Below, piece after piece: positions 11,951 through 22,859 of a stretch of 64,000 nucleotides of DNA. Every line of letters starts with the position of its first letter. Position 1 is the first letter of the stretch. The position numbers were made by a program, and so were the translations under genes. Below the pieces are notes generated by a model. That model made no database searches, had not been told where the DNA came from, and saw only the letters and a list, made by a program, of their open reading frames with translations. The DNA is from Taudactylus pleione (taxonomy: Eukaryota > Chordata > Amphibia > Anura > Myobatrachidae): positions 4,397,501-4,461,500 of the forward strand of contig JAUIMM010000519.1 of the NCBI GenBank assembly GCA_031769625.1, read 5' to 3'.

Positions 11951-13290
11951 TTTGTCTTACCAGTAGATGGCTGCATAGTTGACTACTAATGTCTTATTTT
12001 ATATACTTGTGGAATGGTATTACAGGTATTACAATAAGATAGTAGGCTTAGGGCTTTTGCTTGTGCGGGGAGCGGAAACAGAATCAGGGGTAGTGTAGTG
12101 TGAGCGGGAAACAGGAGCATGGTTAGGGGTAGTGTAGTGTGTGGAGGGAGGGGGAGTAGGGTTAAGGGTAATGTATTGTGTGTGGGTAGAGGGAGCAAGG
12201 TTAAGGGTAGCATAGTGTGTGCCTGGATCCGGAGCAGGGTAAGGGTAGTATAGTCCAGCATAGACAGTCCAGCAGAGTGACAGGAGAAGCCGTTTGTGGG
12301 CGGTGACAGGGGCAGTCCACCAGAAACGGGGGAGTGACATGGGCAGTCCACTAGAAACAGGGGAGCGGAGGTTGCAAACGCAGGCATGCATACACATGCG
12401 CAGATTGCAACTATCGGCCAGCTACGAGCGATCGCATCCACAGCATAAAGCCTTTGAGTACAGTTATATCATATAGGAGAACTGTTTCACAATATAAGAA
12501 AAATTCAGTCTAACGAATAAAAGCATTAGCAAACTGGAAGGAAAAGCAATCCTATGTAATATCAAATGTAGAAGCCAAGATGGTGGCACAGGACTCTGGG
12601 CCTGAGTCAGACCCGCTCGCGAGCACATAGTGCTCGCAAGCGGGTCGATGGTTGGGCAGTGCGCACACGAGGCGTGCGCAAGCCCCAGGGCGAGTGAGAA
12701 CTTCACTCGCTCAGGGCTCGCAGCTCGCAGCAAAACGGGGCAGCTGTCGATGTGATCGACAGCTCGCCCCGTTTTGTAGGCAGGTCGGTGGGGGTGGCTG
12801 CACAAACTGAGGCATTCCCAAAGGAACGCCTGCCGTTTGTGGGCGGCCCTACTGACACATGATGTCAGTAGTGAACTTCCTGCTCTATTAGAGCAGGAAG
12901 TTCACTGGGGCTTGTGGTGGATGAGACCCTACCACAAGGGTCTCGTCGCAAGCCCGATGGTCGTGATAATCGCAACCATCGCCAGGCCACCCGCTAAAAC
13001 TGTGGGTGGTGACCCACAGCTTAGTGATGGCCTGGAGGCCGGGGAAAAAAAAACGGCCCGCCCCCTGATTCAGAGCGAGCGCCTCTGAATCAGGGCCTTT
13101 GTCTTACTAGTAGATGGCTGCACAGTTGACTACTAATGTCTTATTTTATATACTTGTGGAATGGATTTTTCGGCTTAAGTCCCAGGTATTACAATAAGAT
13201 AGTAGGCTTAGGGCTTTTGCTTGTGCGGGGAGCGGAAACAGAATCAGGGGTAGTGCAGTGTGAGCAGGAAGCAGGAGCATGGTTAGGGGT
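11951..13290. repeat. Direct duplication with a MITE between the copies
   Basis: The block starting GGCCTTTGTCTTAC (11948-12130) is repeated at about 13095-13290 with roughly 95% identity by eye. It includes TAGATGGCTGCA, TTGACTACTAATGTC and GCTTAGGGCTTTTGCTTGTG. Each copy directly follows the right end of a CTGATTCAG-family MITE and runs into the same minisatellite. A tandem duplication of about 1.15 kb is the simplest reading. 12260-12450 between the copies carries wording related to the MITE subfamily at 21351 and 47195 (GTTTGTGGGCGGTGACAGGG). Confidence 0.75.
12598..13097. mobile_element. Multi-hairpin MITE (CTGATTCAG family)
   Basis: It begins GGGCCTGAGTCAGACCCG and ends TCTGAATCAGGGCC. 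The interior is almost wholly short consecutive palindromes, for example GACCCGCTCGCGAGCAC with its mirror, GAACTTCCTGCTC with GAGCAGGAAGTTC, CTACTGACA/TGTCAGTAG, and GAGACCCT/AGGGTCTC. There is no coding capacity. The flanking triplets TCT/TTT are not a clean TSD. Confidence 0.85.
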
Positions 13291-13960
13291 AGTGTAGTGT
13301 GTGCTTGGAGCTGGAGCAGGGTTAGGGGTAGTGTAGTGTGTGCCTTGAACAGGAGCAGTGTAAGGGTAGTATAGTGTGTGCCTGGAGCCGGAGGAGGGTA
13401 AGGGTAGTGTAGTGTGTGCCTGGAGCCGGAGCTGGGTAAGGGTAGTGTAGTGTGTGGGGGGGAGTGGGAGTTGGGTTAGGGGTAGTGTAGTGTGTGCCTA
13501 AAGCCAGAGCAGGATACGGGTAGTGTAGTGTGTGGAGGGAGCGGGAGTAGGGATAGGGGTAGTGTAGTGTGTCCAGACATTGGGAACAGGGTTAGTGGTA
13601 GCATAGTGTGTGCCTGGAACCAGAGCAGGGTACAGGTAGAATAGTGATTGAAGGGAGCAAGAGTAGGGTTAGGGGTAGTGTAATGTCTGCCTGGAACCAG
13701 AGCAGGGTAAGGGTAGTGTAGTGTGTGGAGGGAGCGGGAGTAGGGTTAGGGGTAGTGTAGTGTGTGCCTAAATCCGGAGCAGGGTAAGGGTAGTGTAGTG
13801 TGTGGAGTGAGTGACAGTAGTGTTAGGGGTAGTGTAGTGTGTGCCTGGAGCCGGAGCAGGGTTGGGGTAGTGTAGGGAGTGTGGGGCACAGGAGCAGAGT
13901 TAAGGGTATTTCAGTGTGTGCAGAGAATTGGAGCAGGGTTAGTGGTAGTGTGTGCGGGGA
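13195..13960. repeat. Minisatellite, unit about 36-40 bp
   Basis: About 18-20 degenerate units contain GGGTAGTGTAGTGTGTG followed by CCTGGAGCCGGAGCAGGGTAA or GGAGGGAGCGGGAGTAGG. A shorter block of the same array is at 12075-12250 in the other half of the duplication. Short open frames across it are products of the repeat. Confidence 0.9.
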
Positions 13961-14385
13961 GTGGGTCTCACTAAGAGCTATGTAAGATGTGACCCATCCT
14001 TCTTGCTGGGTAATAATCATTATTGTTCAGTATTTAATCTATGGGAGATTGTGTAATGAGGATATCATTGCAAAGAGAATTTTTATTGGATTTTGTCTAC
14101 CTTTGTTATTGGTAACTTAAGCAGCAAAAAGCCATTTTGTTGTATTTTCATTATAGATTATGATTTAAAGGTGAATAGCTTTTCAAAAATGCCATTTGCA
14201 AACACTTTGTAGCTTTCACACTTAATGTCAGAGGCCCTCTTTCAGCAGTGCACAGGTCCTCCGTGATCGTACGCAAAGCAGCAGCAGACTGTCAGTGATC
14301 GACAGTCTGCTGGTGTTTGTGGGTGGGGAGGATGCTGCGACAGCCTCCATTTCCCAAAATGGAGACGTGACGCCGCCGGTGGGGG

Positions 14386-14711
14386 CAGGGCCGGATTAAG
14401 GGCCATGTGGGCCTGGGGCTGAAAATTACCAAGGGCCTATTATGAGAAGCGAGGAGCTGTGACCAATGCTGTGTGGATGTGGCCAGTGCCATGTGGGTAT
14501 GTACACACCCTACAATATCAGCTCAAATGTCTCCTAAAATACATAAAAGTATAAAAATTGCAACATATAACAATTTTAATAATCTTTGATTTATGGCAGA
14601 CTGTGTGGCTTTCTGTTATCTAGTTGTCATGATGCTGCTTGATGATGGGCCTATTATTATGTGGAGGCCTGGAGCTGTAGCTCCATCTGTCCCATTGTCA
14701 ATCTTGCCCTG
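14386..14711. mobile_element. Small hAT-type element
   Basis: The termini are CAGGGCCGGATTAAGG (14386) and CAATCTTGCCCTG (ending 14711), inverted and hAT-like. The flanks GGTGGGGG and GTTGGGGC match at 6 of 8 positions. There is no coding content. The sequence just to its right (14720-14830) repeats AACGTGAATAAGGGGCA-type units, the complement of the TTATTCACGTTACACCAC wording in two other hATs of this window. Confidence 0.65.
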
Positions 14712-15744
14712 GTTGGGGCATAACGTGAATGGGCACTGCTGTGTGGTGTAACGTGAATAAGGGGCATTACTGCGTGGTGTAATGTGACTAAGGGGCACTA
14801 ATGTGTGGCATAATATAATTTGGGGTACTATTGTGCGGTCAAGACCCTTCCCAGCAAGACGATACCTGTTTGTTTGTTTTTTGGCATATAGCTTTGGTGC
14901 GCGCTCTCCCTGCTTCAATTGTGGATGGGAGCACCAATGCTCTTTATGTACACAGGGCACCAAAATGTGTAGTTATGGTTCTGCTTTGGTGTGCACAGCT
15001 GTGTCCTTCTCTGTGTTCAACACCCCTGCCCTAAAAGTCCTACAGTGATCACTATATAGTCCTCTACAACTGCTAAGCTAGGGCTTGGTCATTTGGGAAA
15101 AATGTTAAAAAGCTGAGTATAAGGAGGAAAGATGACAAATAATGTAAAGGGAATAAATCAGGAACAAAAATATAGTGTTATGGATTGTTTGAAGAAGGGT
15201 GGTCCCAAATCGGTGTCTTGCTTAGGGCCCCATGAGGTCTAAATCTGCTTCTGGTCACAGGGCTTATATATGCACGTGAATGTATTACTGATAAACACAG
15301 CACTGCCAATACAGCAAAGTACAGCACAGCATACAGCAGCGTGCACCCCCTATACACATTGACTAAGCAGCACAGCCACTTGTGACTTGTGAGTCTGGAC
15401 ACAGCCTGTACAGCAGAGTACAGCACAGCATACAGAATCGTGCACCCCCCCCAATACAAGTTCACTAAGCAGCACAGCCGTTTGTGAATCTGGACTAGAG
15501 ATGAGCAGTTCGGATTCCTTGGAATCCAAACACACCCGAACTTCCGGGATCCGAGGTGATCCGAGCCGCAGCTCGGATCTCCCTGTCTGCCTCAGTCGGA
15601 TCTCGTAGTTTTGGCTTGGTCAATGATTTCAAAAGTCCCATTGATATCAATGGGCTGACCATTGATTGGCTGAGAAAGCCATCGGGCTGTGGGCACTGGC
15701 ACATGCAGGAGCTGGTTACAGGGCAAAATAATTGTAGTGGATAT

Positions 15745-15795
15745 GGGCAGCTACGCGTTTCATCCCGTCTCTGGACTTTTTAAAGCTTGTGCCCA
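15745..15795 (-). ncRNA. Degenerate hammerhead-like motif in PLE 3' region
   Basis: On the minus strand GATGAAACGCGTA (15763-15751) matches the GAAAC-stem III-cleavage side of the ribozyme at 2103-2143. GTCC/GGAT may form stem II, and GGGCA ... TGCCC flanks could form stem I. The CTGATGA core is not intact (CTTTAAA), so it is probably inactive. Its position 3' of the PLE coding region fits a pLTR. Confidence 0.45.
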
Positions 15796-16689
15796 TACCA
15801 AAAGATCCCTCCCTTATAAAGGGAGCTTTGTAAAGCACTTCAAACATTTGTAGAAACAGGTGTATTAACCATGTGCTGTCTCATTAATATGCCTATTTAA
15901 TTCACATAGAGAAATCCTACTTATATAGATATACCTAGATATTTCTACATACAAAACAGAGACAAAAATAATCGTATCAATAGCATAATAAAAATGCCAA
16001 TATGTATATATCAATAATTAATAACTATTAGCTATAAACATATAAAGATCATTAGAACAATCATATAATAAAGAATGTATGTATAATTTTAGGACACATT
16101 AATTATAATTGACTAATGGATATAGGAGCAACCCAGTAATACATTAACAGGAGTAGCATGAATAAAAAAACATATATATATATATATATATATATATAAC
16201 GTAAACATACACATATACCATATATATAATATACACATATAATTACATATATACATATATATTTTGAGGACACTTAGATGAATATATTGTGGGTGTACAT
16301 GGTAACATCCACCCATATAGTGTATGAATCCCTCTAAATGTATACACACATATAAACATATAAATGACATATATAAACACAAAAAAACCTATTTATCTGA
16401 ATATATCAATAAAGAATTAATTAAATAAATATATTCAATGGAGGGGAACATAATTTCTAATAAAAATGTATATAAATGTAAATAAATCATAATGAACAGG
16501 AATGTTATGAATAAATATTAAATGAATAGGTAACCATTATTAGCATTCACTGGTGGGATACAGATAAAAAAAAAAGTAGAAAAATAAAAACAGATGAAAT
16601 AGGAAGAGAGAGGAAGGAAGAAAAACATGGGAGGCGGCGGGTGGACACAGCAGGAATCCACTGACCAGTCAGTACATGTGGATACCAAG

Positions 16690-17735
16690 CGGTGACCACC
16701 AGCCGCGTCCCAAATTCAATCAAAAAATTCCAGAGCTTCATTCAACCCATCAGGGACCAGTGTCTGGAGTTTAAATATCCATTCTGATTCTGCCTGACAG
16801 AGTTTTTAAAATGGTCACCGCCTCTTAAAGTATATTTTACAGTTTGTATTCCTATAATAGAGATTTCTTGTGGATCTTTATTATGACATTCTACAAAGTG
16901 GCGGGAAACACTATGTGTCATCAATCCTTTAATTATATTAGTACGATGTTACCTAAATCTCTCCTTTAGAGGTCTTGTAGTACGTCCAATAAATTGTTTA
17001 GGACATGTGCAATTAAGTAAATATACAGTGTATTCTGATTGGCAATTAATAAAATCTTTTATAATATATTCGGAATTATTTGTTATTGAGAAGAAGGTTT
17101 TTGTTTTATTCTTAATATAACCACACGTCAGGCATCATGGTCTATTGCAGTGATAGCAGCGATAGGTCTATTAGGGAGCCAAGTAGAATTGGCTTCTTGA
17201 ATCGATGGTAACGGTTTAATCATACTGGGTGATAGAAAACTACCGAGGTTTCTGTTCTTCTTAAATACAATAGTAGGTGAAGATTTAATACATTGAGATA
17301 AAATTAAATCATTAAATAATAACTTATAATTTTTATTAATAATTGATCGGATTTGTCTAGATTTATTGTTAAATTGTGAAATGAACAGAAGAGATGGATC
17401 TATTTTTGTATTTAAAGAATTTTTAGAAGAGGCCTCTTTATTGCCTCCAATATTCTCAAGGTTTTCATTATTAATAGTGGTAGGCCTATTTATAGTCTTC
17501 CTTTTTTCTATAGCATGTATTTTAGCTTCATTAATTAGAGTTAAAGGATAGCCTCTATCTATAAAACTGGCTTCTAGTTTTTTAGTATGAAGTTCAAAAT
17601 CTATATCTCTTGTGCAATTCCTAACAAAATGGCCCATCTGGCTTTTTGGAATATTATTAATCCAGGGGCGATGATGACTACTTTTATAATGTAAATATGA
17701 ACAGCAATCAACTGTTTTCATAAATAAGGTAGAAA
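16690..17735 (-). pseudogene. PLE C-terminal region with GIY-YIG-like domain
   Basis: The open part 17721-17128 (197 aa) continues the RT C-terminus (MGHFVRNCTRD, LEASFIDRGYPLTLINEA). Past a stop and frame change, the strand reads YTVYLLNCTCPKQFIGRTT and RPLKERF, the GIY-YIG nuclease core of PLEs, with FIG in place of YIG. Next come SVSRHFVECHNKDP (17 kb side) and a terminal LVPDGLNEALEFF-like segment near 16740. In PLEs this nuclease nicks the target DNA. A stop after RPLKERFR and other lesions make it inactive here. Confidence 0.78.
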
Positions 17736-19064
17736 TTATCCTATTTTCCTCAATGGAGAGGGTGACATCCAGAAATCAACCGAAATGTGACTAAAAGTGG
17801 AAGTGAAGTGAAGATTCATAGTGTTAGAATTTAAATAATTAGTGAATGCAGCAACAGAATCATGATCCCCATCCCAAATAAAAATCAGGTCATCAATATA
17901 CCTGCCATAGAAAACCAGGCTCGCCCCGAACGGTCCATTCCAGACATGATGATCTTCAAATGCGCCCATATATATGTTTGCGAAGCTCGGGGCGAACCTG
18001 GTTCCCATGGCGGTTCCGAGTACTTGAAGAAAAAAGGTGGAGCCAAACAAAAAATAATTGTGCGTTAATGTGAAATGTATTGAGTCCAAGATAAAATTAC
18101 GTTGTCTCTCTGGTACCGCAACATCTTTTTTAACTGTATTTTCTATGGCTAAAATGCCTCCCTTATGTGGGATATTACTGTACAGTGACTGGACGTCTAG
18201 GGTGAGAAACCCATATCCTGGACCCCAGTGTATATTTTCTAGTAATTTCAAGAGATGTATGGTGTCTCTGATGTGTGATCTCAGAGAGACAACGTAATCC
18301 TGAAGAAAGTGATCTACATAAAGTGATAAATTAGATGTGAGAGAATTAATACCTGAAATAATAGGACGACCGGGAGGTGTAGTGAGGGATTTGTGAATCT
18401 TAGGTAAATAATAAAATATAGGAGTGACAGGATAGTGTATAAATAAAAAATTCAATTCTTCTTTGGAAATCACCCTATCCATCAAGGCATTAGTCAGAAG
18501 TTCATGTAATTCCAATTTAAATTTGGTGGTAGGATCATCTGGTAATATTTTGTAATATTTGCAATCATGCAACTGTCTAAAAGCCTCCTTCATATAATCC
18601 GGTCTATCCAGAATGAGGACTCCACCCCCCTTGTCTGCAGCTCTAATGATGATGGAATCATCATCCTGGAGAGCCCTCAGAGCCTGTCTTTCGACAGGGG
18701 TAAGGTTTTTCTTCCCTAGGTCTAGGTGGGGGTTTTTATTACAAAGCATTTGGAATTCTTTCAGGGTGTTTTTATAAGACAATTGTATCGTTGGACTTTT
18801 ATGGTTCAATGGAAAAAACTGAGATTTCTTTTTATAAATTCTCCCGTTTGGCTTTGAAGGATCTATATGGTGATTAATATTGAATAAAGCCATATCCTCC
18901 AAACTGGTCGGTTCATTGGCTTCTTCTTCAAGTGTTTGTAATATAGAGAGACATTCCATATCATCAGCATCCAGCAATATGGGTTCTAGGGATTCTTCAT
19001 TATTAGGTTTAGTCCTTCTGTTTTTTAGAAAAAAAGTACCTATGTCTGCAAAGGGATCGCACAT
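17736..19064 (-). pseudogene. PLE reverse transcriptase core
   Basis: A 442-aa frame keeps the PLE RT motifs: LTPVERQALRAL and IIRAADKGGGVLILDR (about residues 120-155), YLPKIHKS and GRPIISGINS, FLTLDVQSLYSNIPH (first catalytic Asp), LGTAMGTRFAPSFANIYM and GRYIDDLIFIWDG (catalytic YIDD, near residue 390). It ends by frameshift at about 17780, where DVTLSIEE continues in the next frame. The family copies its RNA by target-primed reverse transcription. The ATG is internal to the natural protein, because N-terminal sequence continues upstream in other frames (19009-19676). Confidence 0.88.
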
Positions 19065-19676
19065 ATCTATTTAGCTCAGAAAATAGATTGAACAGATTCG
19101 GATTGGAACTAGGGGCATTTTTGAGACCATTGGATAATAATGAAATTTCTGATTCTTTTAAGGTTTTCTTAGATAGATTGAATATACCTTGAGTTTGGGG
19201 TTCTTTTAATGATGTCTGGGTCTTCGTATTTCCTGCTCGTCCCATTCCTCTCTTTCCCCTACGTCTCTTGATCGTTTGGGTGTGGGGTTTTGGAGAGGAT
19301 CGTACCGGTTCTGATGAATCAGTATTTTCCACTCCAGATCTCTCTCTTGAAAATCCTGGTTCCTTTGTCTATTGTATTTTGGTCTGGCTCCCATCTCAAA
19401 TCTAGGTGTGTCTTTATATGAATGGAGTCTGGGAAGTTTAAATTCATCTAATTTAGGAGATATAAGGTTTAAGGGTTTAGTTTTTTCCATGTTATTCACA
19501 TAATGTGAGCTGTCATCTTTTCTCTTATCATTTATAAACCTTTTCTTTTGATAATATATATTCTTTTTTTGAAAGAATGATTGTTTCCTAATTGGTCCAG
19601 GTCTCTCATACCTAAATAGTTTTTGTTTTTTATTTTCAATTAAATCCTGTTCATATATTTGAATACTTTGCTGCAA
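19009..19676 (-). pseudogene. PLE N-terminal region, two frames
   Basis: A basic, Gln/Lys-rich leader (19676-19206, QKLFRYERPGP, QKKRFINDKRKDD) overlaps a second frame (19332-19009). The latter holds IFNLSKKTLKESEISLLSNG and NLFNLFSELNRYVRSLC, the conserved segment that precedes the RT in PLEs. A frameshift separates the two near 19250 and another joins the RT near 19050. Confidence 0.75.
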
Positions 19677-19796
19677 TTCATTCTCTCTCTTGGATTCATT
19701 TTAAATTTCCTGCACTGCCAACACTGCTGGCACCCATGCACTGAGAACACTGCCAGCACTCCTGTACTGCTGACACCAACAGCACTTCCGCACTGA

Positions 19797-20294
19797 GGGC
19801 CTGATTCAGAGACGGATGCTCTGAACGAGTGCTCACTCTGTATCAGGGCATTTTTTTTTTGTTTCGGCCTCCTGGCCGCTCGCATAGCTGTGGGTTGTCA
19901 AGACCATCGTGACCATCAGGCTTGCGACGAGACCCTTGTGGTAGGGTCTCATGTCCGCAAGCCCCAGAGAGCTTCTGGCTCTAATAGAGCTGGAAGCTCT
20001 CCAACTGACATCACTGGTGATGTCAGTGGGGCTGCCCCGAACGGCAGGCATTCCTTCGCGAACGCATATTTTTGCCCAGCCACCCCCTGCCAACCTACCA
20101 AACGGGGCGAGCTGTCAATCGCCATCGACAGCTTGCCACCTTTGGTGCGAGACCCGGAGCGACGGAGCACCCATCGCTAGCCGGGTCTCGCGCATGCGCA
20201 TGACGGAGCCGGCTCCGTCGTGCGCATGCCCAGTAGGCAAACATCGACCCATTTGCGAGCGCTCAGCGCTTGTGACCGGGTCTGAATCACGCCC
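19797..20294. mobile_element. Multi-hairpin MITE (CTGATTCAG family), 498 bp
   Basis: The ends are GGGCCTGATTCAGAG and TCTGAATCACGCCC with TGA on both sides (19794-19796 and 20295-20297), a 3-bp TSD. The interior is a chain of palindromes: GAGCTTCTGGCTC with its mirror, TGACATCACTGGTGATGTCA, the CTGTCAATCGCCATCGACAG region, GAGACCC...GGGTCTC, and GCATGCGCA...TGCGCATGC around GGAGCCGGCTCC. The 3-bp TSD suggests PIF/Harbinger-type mobilisation, but this is inference. Confidence 0.88.
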
Positions 20295-20449
20295 TGAGGA
20301 CACAGCCGCCACCCTCGAACTGCCGCCACCGCCAGCACCCCTGAACTACCGACACTTCCAGCACTCCTGCACTGAGGACACTACCGCCACCCCAGCACAG
20401 ATGACACCCCCGCACTGAGGACAATGCCGGCAATCACTGTCACAGTAAG

Positions 20450-21330
20450 TGCACCATTGGTATATCCAAACTGCACTGTATCCAACCCACACTGTATTTG
20501 ACCTGCACTGTATCCGACCCTCATTGTGTCCAACCCACGCTGTATTTAACCCACACTGTATTCCGCTTTGTATGAGACCAGTACTGTATGTGACCCACAC
20601 TGTATCCGACCCGCACTGTGGCCCTTATTCAGAGCCAGACGCTCTGACAGAGCGCTCGCTCTGAATCAGGGCTGTCCTTCTTCATTTTTAGAGCGGCCTC
20701 CTGGCCACTCGTATAGCAGTGGGTGACCACCCACAGCTATTGCGAGCGGCCAGGAAAATGGTCGCGATGGTCAAGACCATCGGGCTTGCGACGAGACCCT
20801 TGTGGTAGGGTCTTGTTGCCGCAAGCCATGGAGTGCTTTCGGCTCAAACAGAGCTGAAAGCACTCCCACTGACATCACTGGTGATGTCAGTGGGGCCGGC
20901 CCCAGACGGTAGGCGTTCCCATGGGAACGCCTCCATCTGGGCAGCCACGCCCCCGGCACGCCCACCAAAGGGGGCGTGCTGTTACTCACCATCGACAGCA
21001 CGCCTCCTTTGGTACGAGACCCAGAGCAACAGCTTGTGCATGTGCACTGGGCCACCATCGACCCGCTTGCGAGCGCTCAGCGCTTGCGAGCGGGTCTGAA
21101 TCAGGCCCTGTATCTGACCCACACTGTATCCGACCCGCACTGTATCCGACCCACACTTTATCCGACCCACACTGTATCCGACCTACACTCTATCCAACCC
21201 ACAATGTATCCCACACTGTATACGACCCAAACTGTATCCAACATACACTGTATCTCTCACTGTGTGCGACCCACACTGTATTCCCGACCCGCACTGTATC
21301 CAACCTGCACAGTTACCTGCACTGAACCCA
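20450..21330. repeat. CACTGTATCCGACCC minisatellite (host of the next MITE)
   Basis: Units of about 16-17 bp (CACACTGTATCCGACCC) run at 20455-20619 and resume at 21109-21320. The MITE at 20620-21108 split the array, which is independent proof of its ends. The array probably belongs to the hAT in which it lies. Confidence 0.88.
20620..21108. mobile_element. Multi-hairpin MITE (CTGATTCAG family), 489 bp
   Basis: It starts GGCCCTTATTCAGAGCC and ends TCTGAATCAGGCCC, with TGT on both sides (20617-20619, 21109-21111). About nine adjacent hairpins cover nearly the whole element. Examples are CCTGGCCACTCG with CGAGCGGCCAGG, CGATGGTCAAGACCATCG, GGAGTGCTTTC/GAAAGCACTCC, CCACTGACATCACTGGTG and its mirror, GGCGTTCCCATGGGAACGCC, and CCAAAGGGGGCGTGCTGT with its mirror. 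Insertion into a simple tandem array makes its ends certain. Confidence 0.92.
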
Positions 21331-21350
21331 TCCCGCAGGTACAGAACATT

Positions 21351-21947
21351 GGGCCTGATTCAGAGCCACTCGTAAGCGGCTGCTCGTTCGCTCCGAGCGA
21401 TGTTCGCACAACTGCGTATGCGTATGGGTTGTAATGCCCATGCGCCAACCAGTCATTGCTGTCGGAAATCGAGCGCTCGCAAAATAGCGAGTGCCTGCTA
21501 ATTTGAGTGACAGGATGAGGCGTTTGTGGGTGGTAACAGGGGAAGGTGCTTGAAAACGGGGAGTGGAGATCCGAACGCAGGCGTGCCAAATGGTCAAAAC
21601 GGGCGTTTTAAGGGTGTGCATAATTAACAAAGCAGCGTCATCGACCACGTCACTTGGTTGTCTCTTAGCCTGAACTGTTCGTATGATTGCGGTAGGATAA
21701 ACCTACCACAAGCACTGCGAGCAGTTCAGATGCCTTTCAATGTACTTGATTAATCAAATAAATAGCGGAGATGACGTAGGATGCGAGCGGCCAGGGGGCG
21801 TCTTTACAAATAGCGAGCGCATGTTTCGTTCGCTCGCTCAGACATAGAGGTGTCAACAGACCGCAAAGATCGAGCGTTCAATTTAAATAGCCGGACCCTT
21901 TTTCTGACCGAGCAAGCGTAAATAGCGTCCGGCTCTGAATCAGGCCC
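21351..21947. mobile_element. CTGATTCAG-family MITE, 597-bp subfamily
   Basis: It runs from GGGCCTGATTCAGAGCC to GGCTCTGAATCAGGCCC. The interior differs from the multi-hairpin copies but closely matches 47195-47792 (GTTTGTGGGTGGTAACAGGG, GGGAGTGGAGATCCGAACGC, AAAACGGGCGTTTTAAGG). The flanking triplets ATT/TCT do not match, so the TSD has decayed. Confidence 0.85.
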
Positions 21948-22859
21948 TCTGTTTTTATGGTTGGGGAGATTTTGGGGAACTGCTCAACAAAAAGGCTGAT
22001 TGTTCACATTACTAATTTGCAAATCATTTTTAAACAGAAATAACTACCGTGTATTTGTGCTGCCTTTGGCTTATATTGGTGAACAATATTGTGAGCTGTT
22101 AGGTGATTAAAATTGAGTGGAAATGACTTGAAATTAATGTCATTGAGGTTAATAATACTCTATGAACAAATAAGGCCAACATTATGTGACTTTAGCAAAG
22201 CAAAATCCAAAGCCAAAATCAAAACCAGTCACAGCATTTTGGCAAAACCAAAACATATATGATGAATTAGAACCAAAACCAGCAGAAATGGCCCGGCGTA
22301 CATCTTTAGTCTAGACTAGGGATGTGCGCCGGACCATTTTTGCCGGATTTGGATTTGGTTCTAATTCATCGTCCGGCTTTGGATTTGGATTTGCCAAACT
22401 GTGTTGACTGGCTTTTGATTTGGATTTGGACTTTTTTTTACAAAAATTTACAAAAAAAGCTAAAATCACATAAATTGGTCCTTTTTTTCTTCTTAGAGTA
22501 TCATTAACCTCAATAACATTAATTTCCAGTCCTTTATAGTCAATTTAGACCACCCCACAGCTTATAGTATTGTTTTCAACATTATTGGCCAAAGGTTGCA
22601 GTGAGCTGACTGGTTACTAAGCGACAAAGCAGCGGTGCAGCGGCACAGACACCATAATTTAAAGCACATCTATGAAACATTGCCACACAGCAGTGTCAGA
22701 AATGAAAAGTAGTGCACCCACCCAGTGGGGTACAGGCCAGCAGAATCACAGTACTTGTTACATAGTGGGCTACGGCCCAAGGAGTCACAGTGCACAATCT
22801 TATTCACATTACACCGCACATAGGCCCTGATTCACATTACACCATAAAGTAGTGTCTCT

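Larger units (their letters stand above)
10646..15253. mobile_element. Second-family hAT element, 4.6 kb, perfect 8-bp TSD
   Basis: The ends are CAGAAACGAATTTA (10646) and TAAATCTGCTTCTG (to 15253), inverted with a few mismatches. Both flanks read GTCACAGG (10638-10645 and 15254-15261), an exact 8-bp TSD, so it inserted into the outer hAT. Both termini also carry CTTAGGGCC-type wording (GCGGCCGCTTAGGGCC; GCTTAGGGCCCC). It has no recognisable transposase. Its interior holds GC-rich unique sequence with polypyrimidine tracts (10777-11115), MITEs (11587-11950, 12598-13097), a long minisatellite and a small hAT at 14386-14711. Confidence 0.9.
15740..19690 (-). mobile_element. Penelope-like element (GIY-YIG+ type), nearly full length, decayed
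   Basis: The minus strand carries, in order, an N-terminal region, a PLE-type reverse transcriptase and a GIY-YIG-like region, then an AT-rich 3' part with a TA microsatellite (16168-16198) and a degenerate hammerhead-like motif at 15745-15795. At least four frame changes break the frame. It lies inside hAT insertion 2: CTGCCAACACTGCTGGCACC wording to its right matches that hAT family's internal repeat at 53400-53800, and hAT B-end sequence lies to its left. The exact ends are uncertain to some tens of bases. Confidence 0.85.
15496..22308 (+). mobile_element. hAT copy of the A/B-end family, insertion 2
   Basis: It runs from a B-end (TAGAGATGAGCAGTTCGG at 15496) to a complementary A-end (...GGCCCGGCGTACATCTTTA ending 22308), so it is inverted relative to the outer copy. 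The flanks are ATCTGGAC (15488-15495) and GTCTAGAC (22309-22316), a 6/8 match. No hAT coding sequence survives. It has been filled by a minus-strand PLE (about 15740-19690) and three CTGATTCAG-family MITEs, leaving minisatellite-like stretches such as CACTGTATCCGACCC. Confidence 0.78.

Noticed and set aside
20450..21330. CRISPR or satellite array of CACTGTATCCGACCC
   Set aside because: The units are directly tandem with no unique spacers; it is a minisatellite within a hAT.
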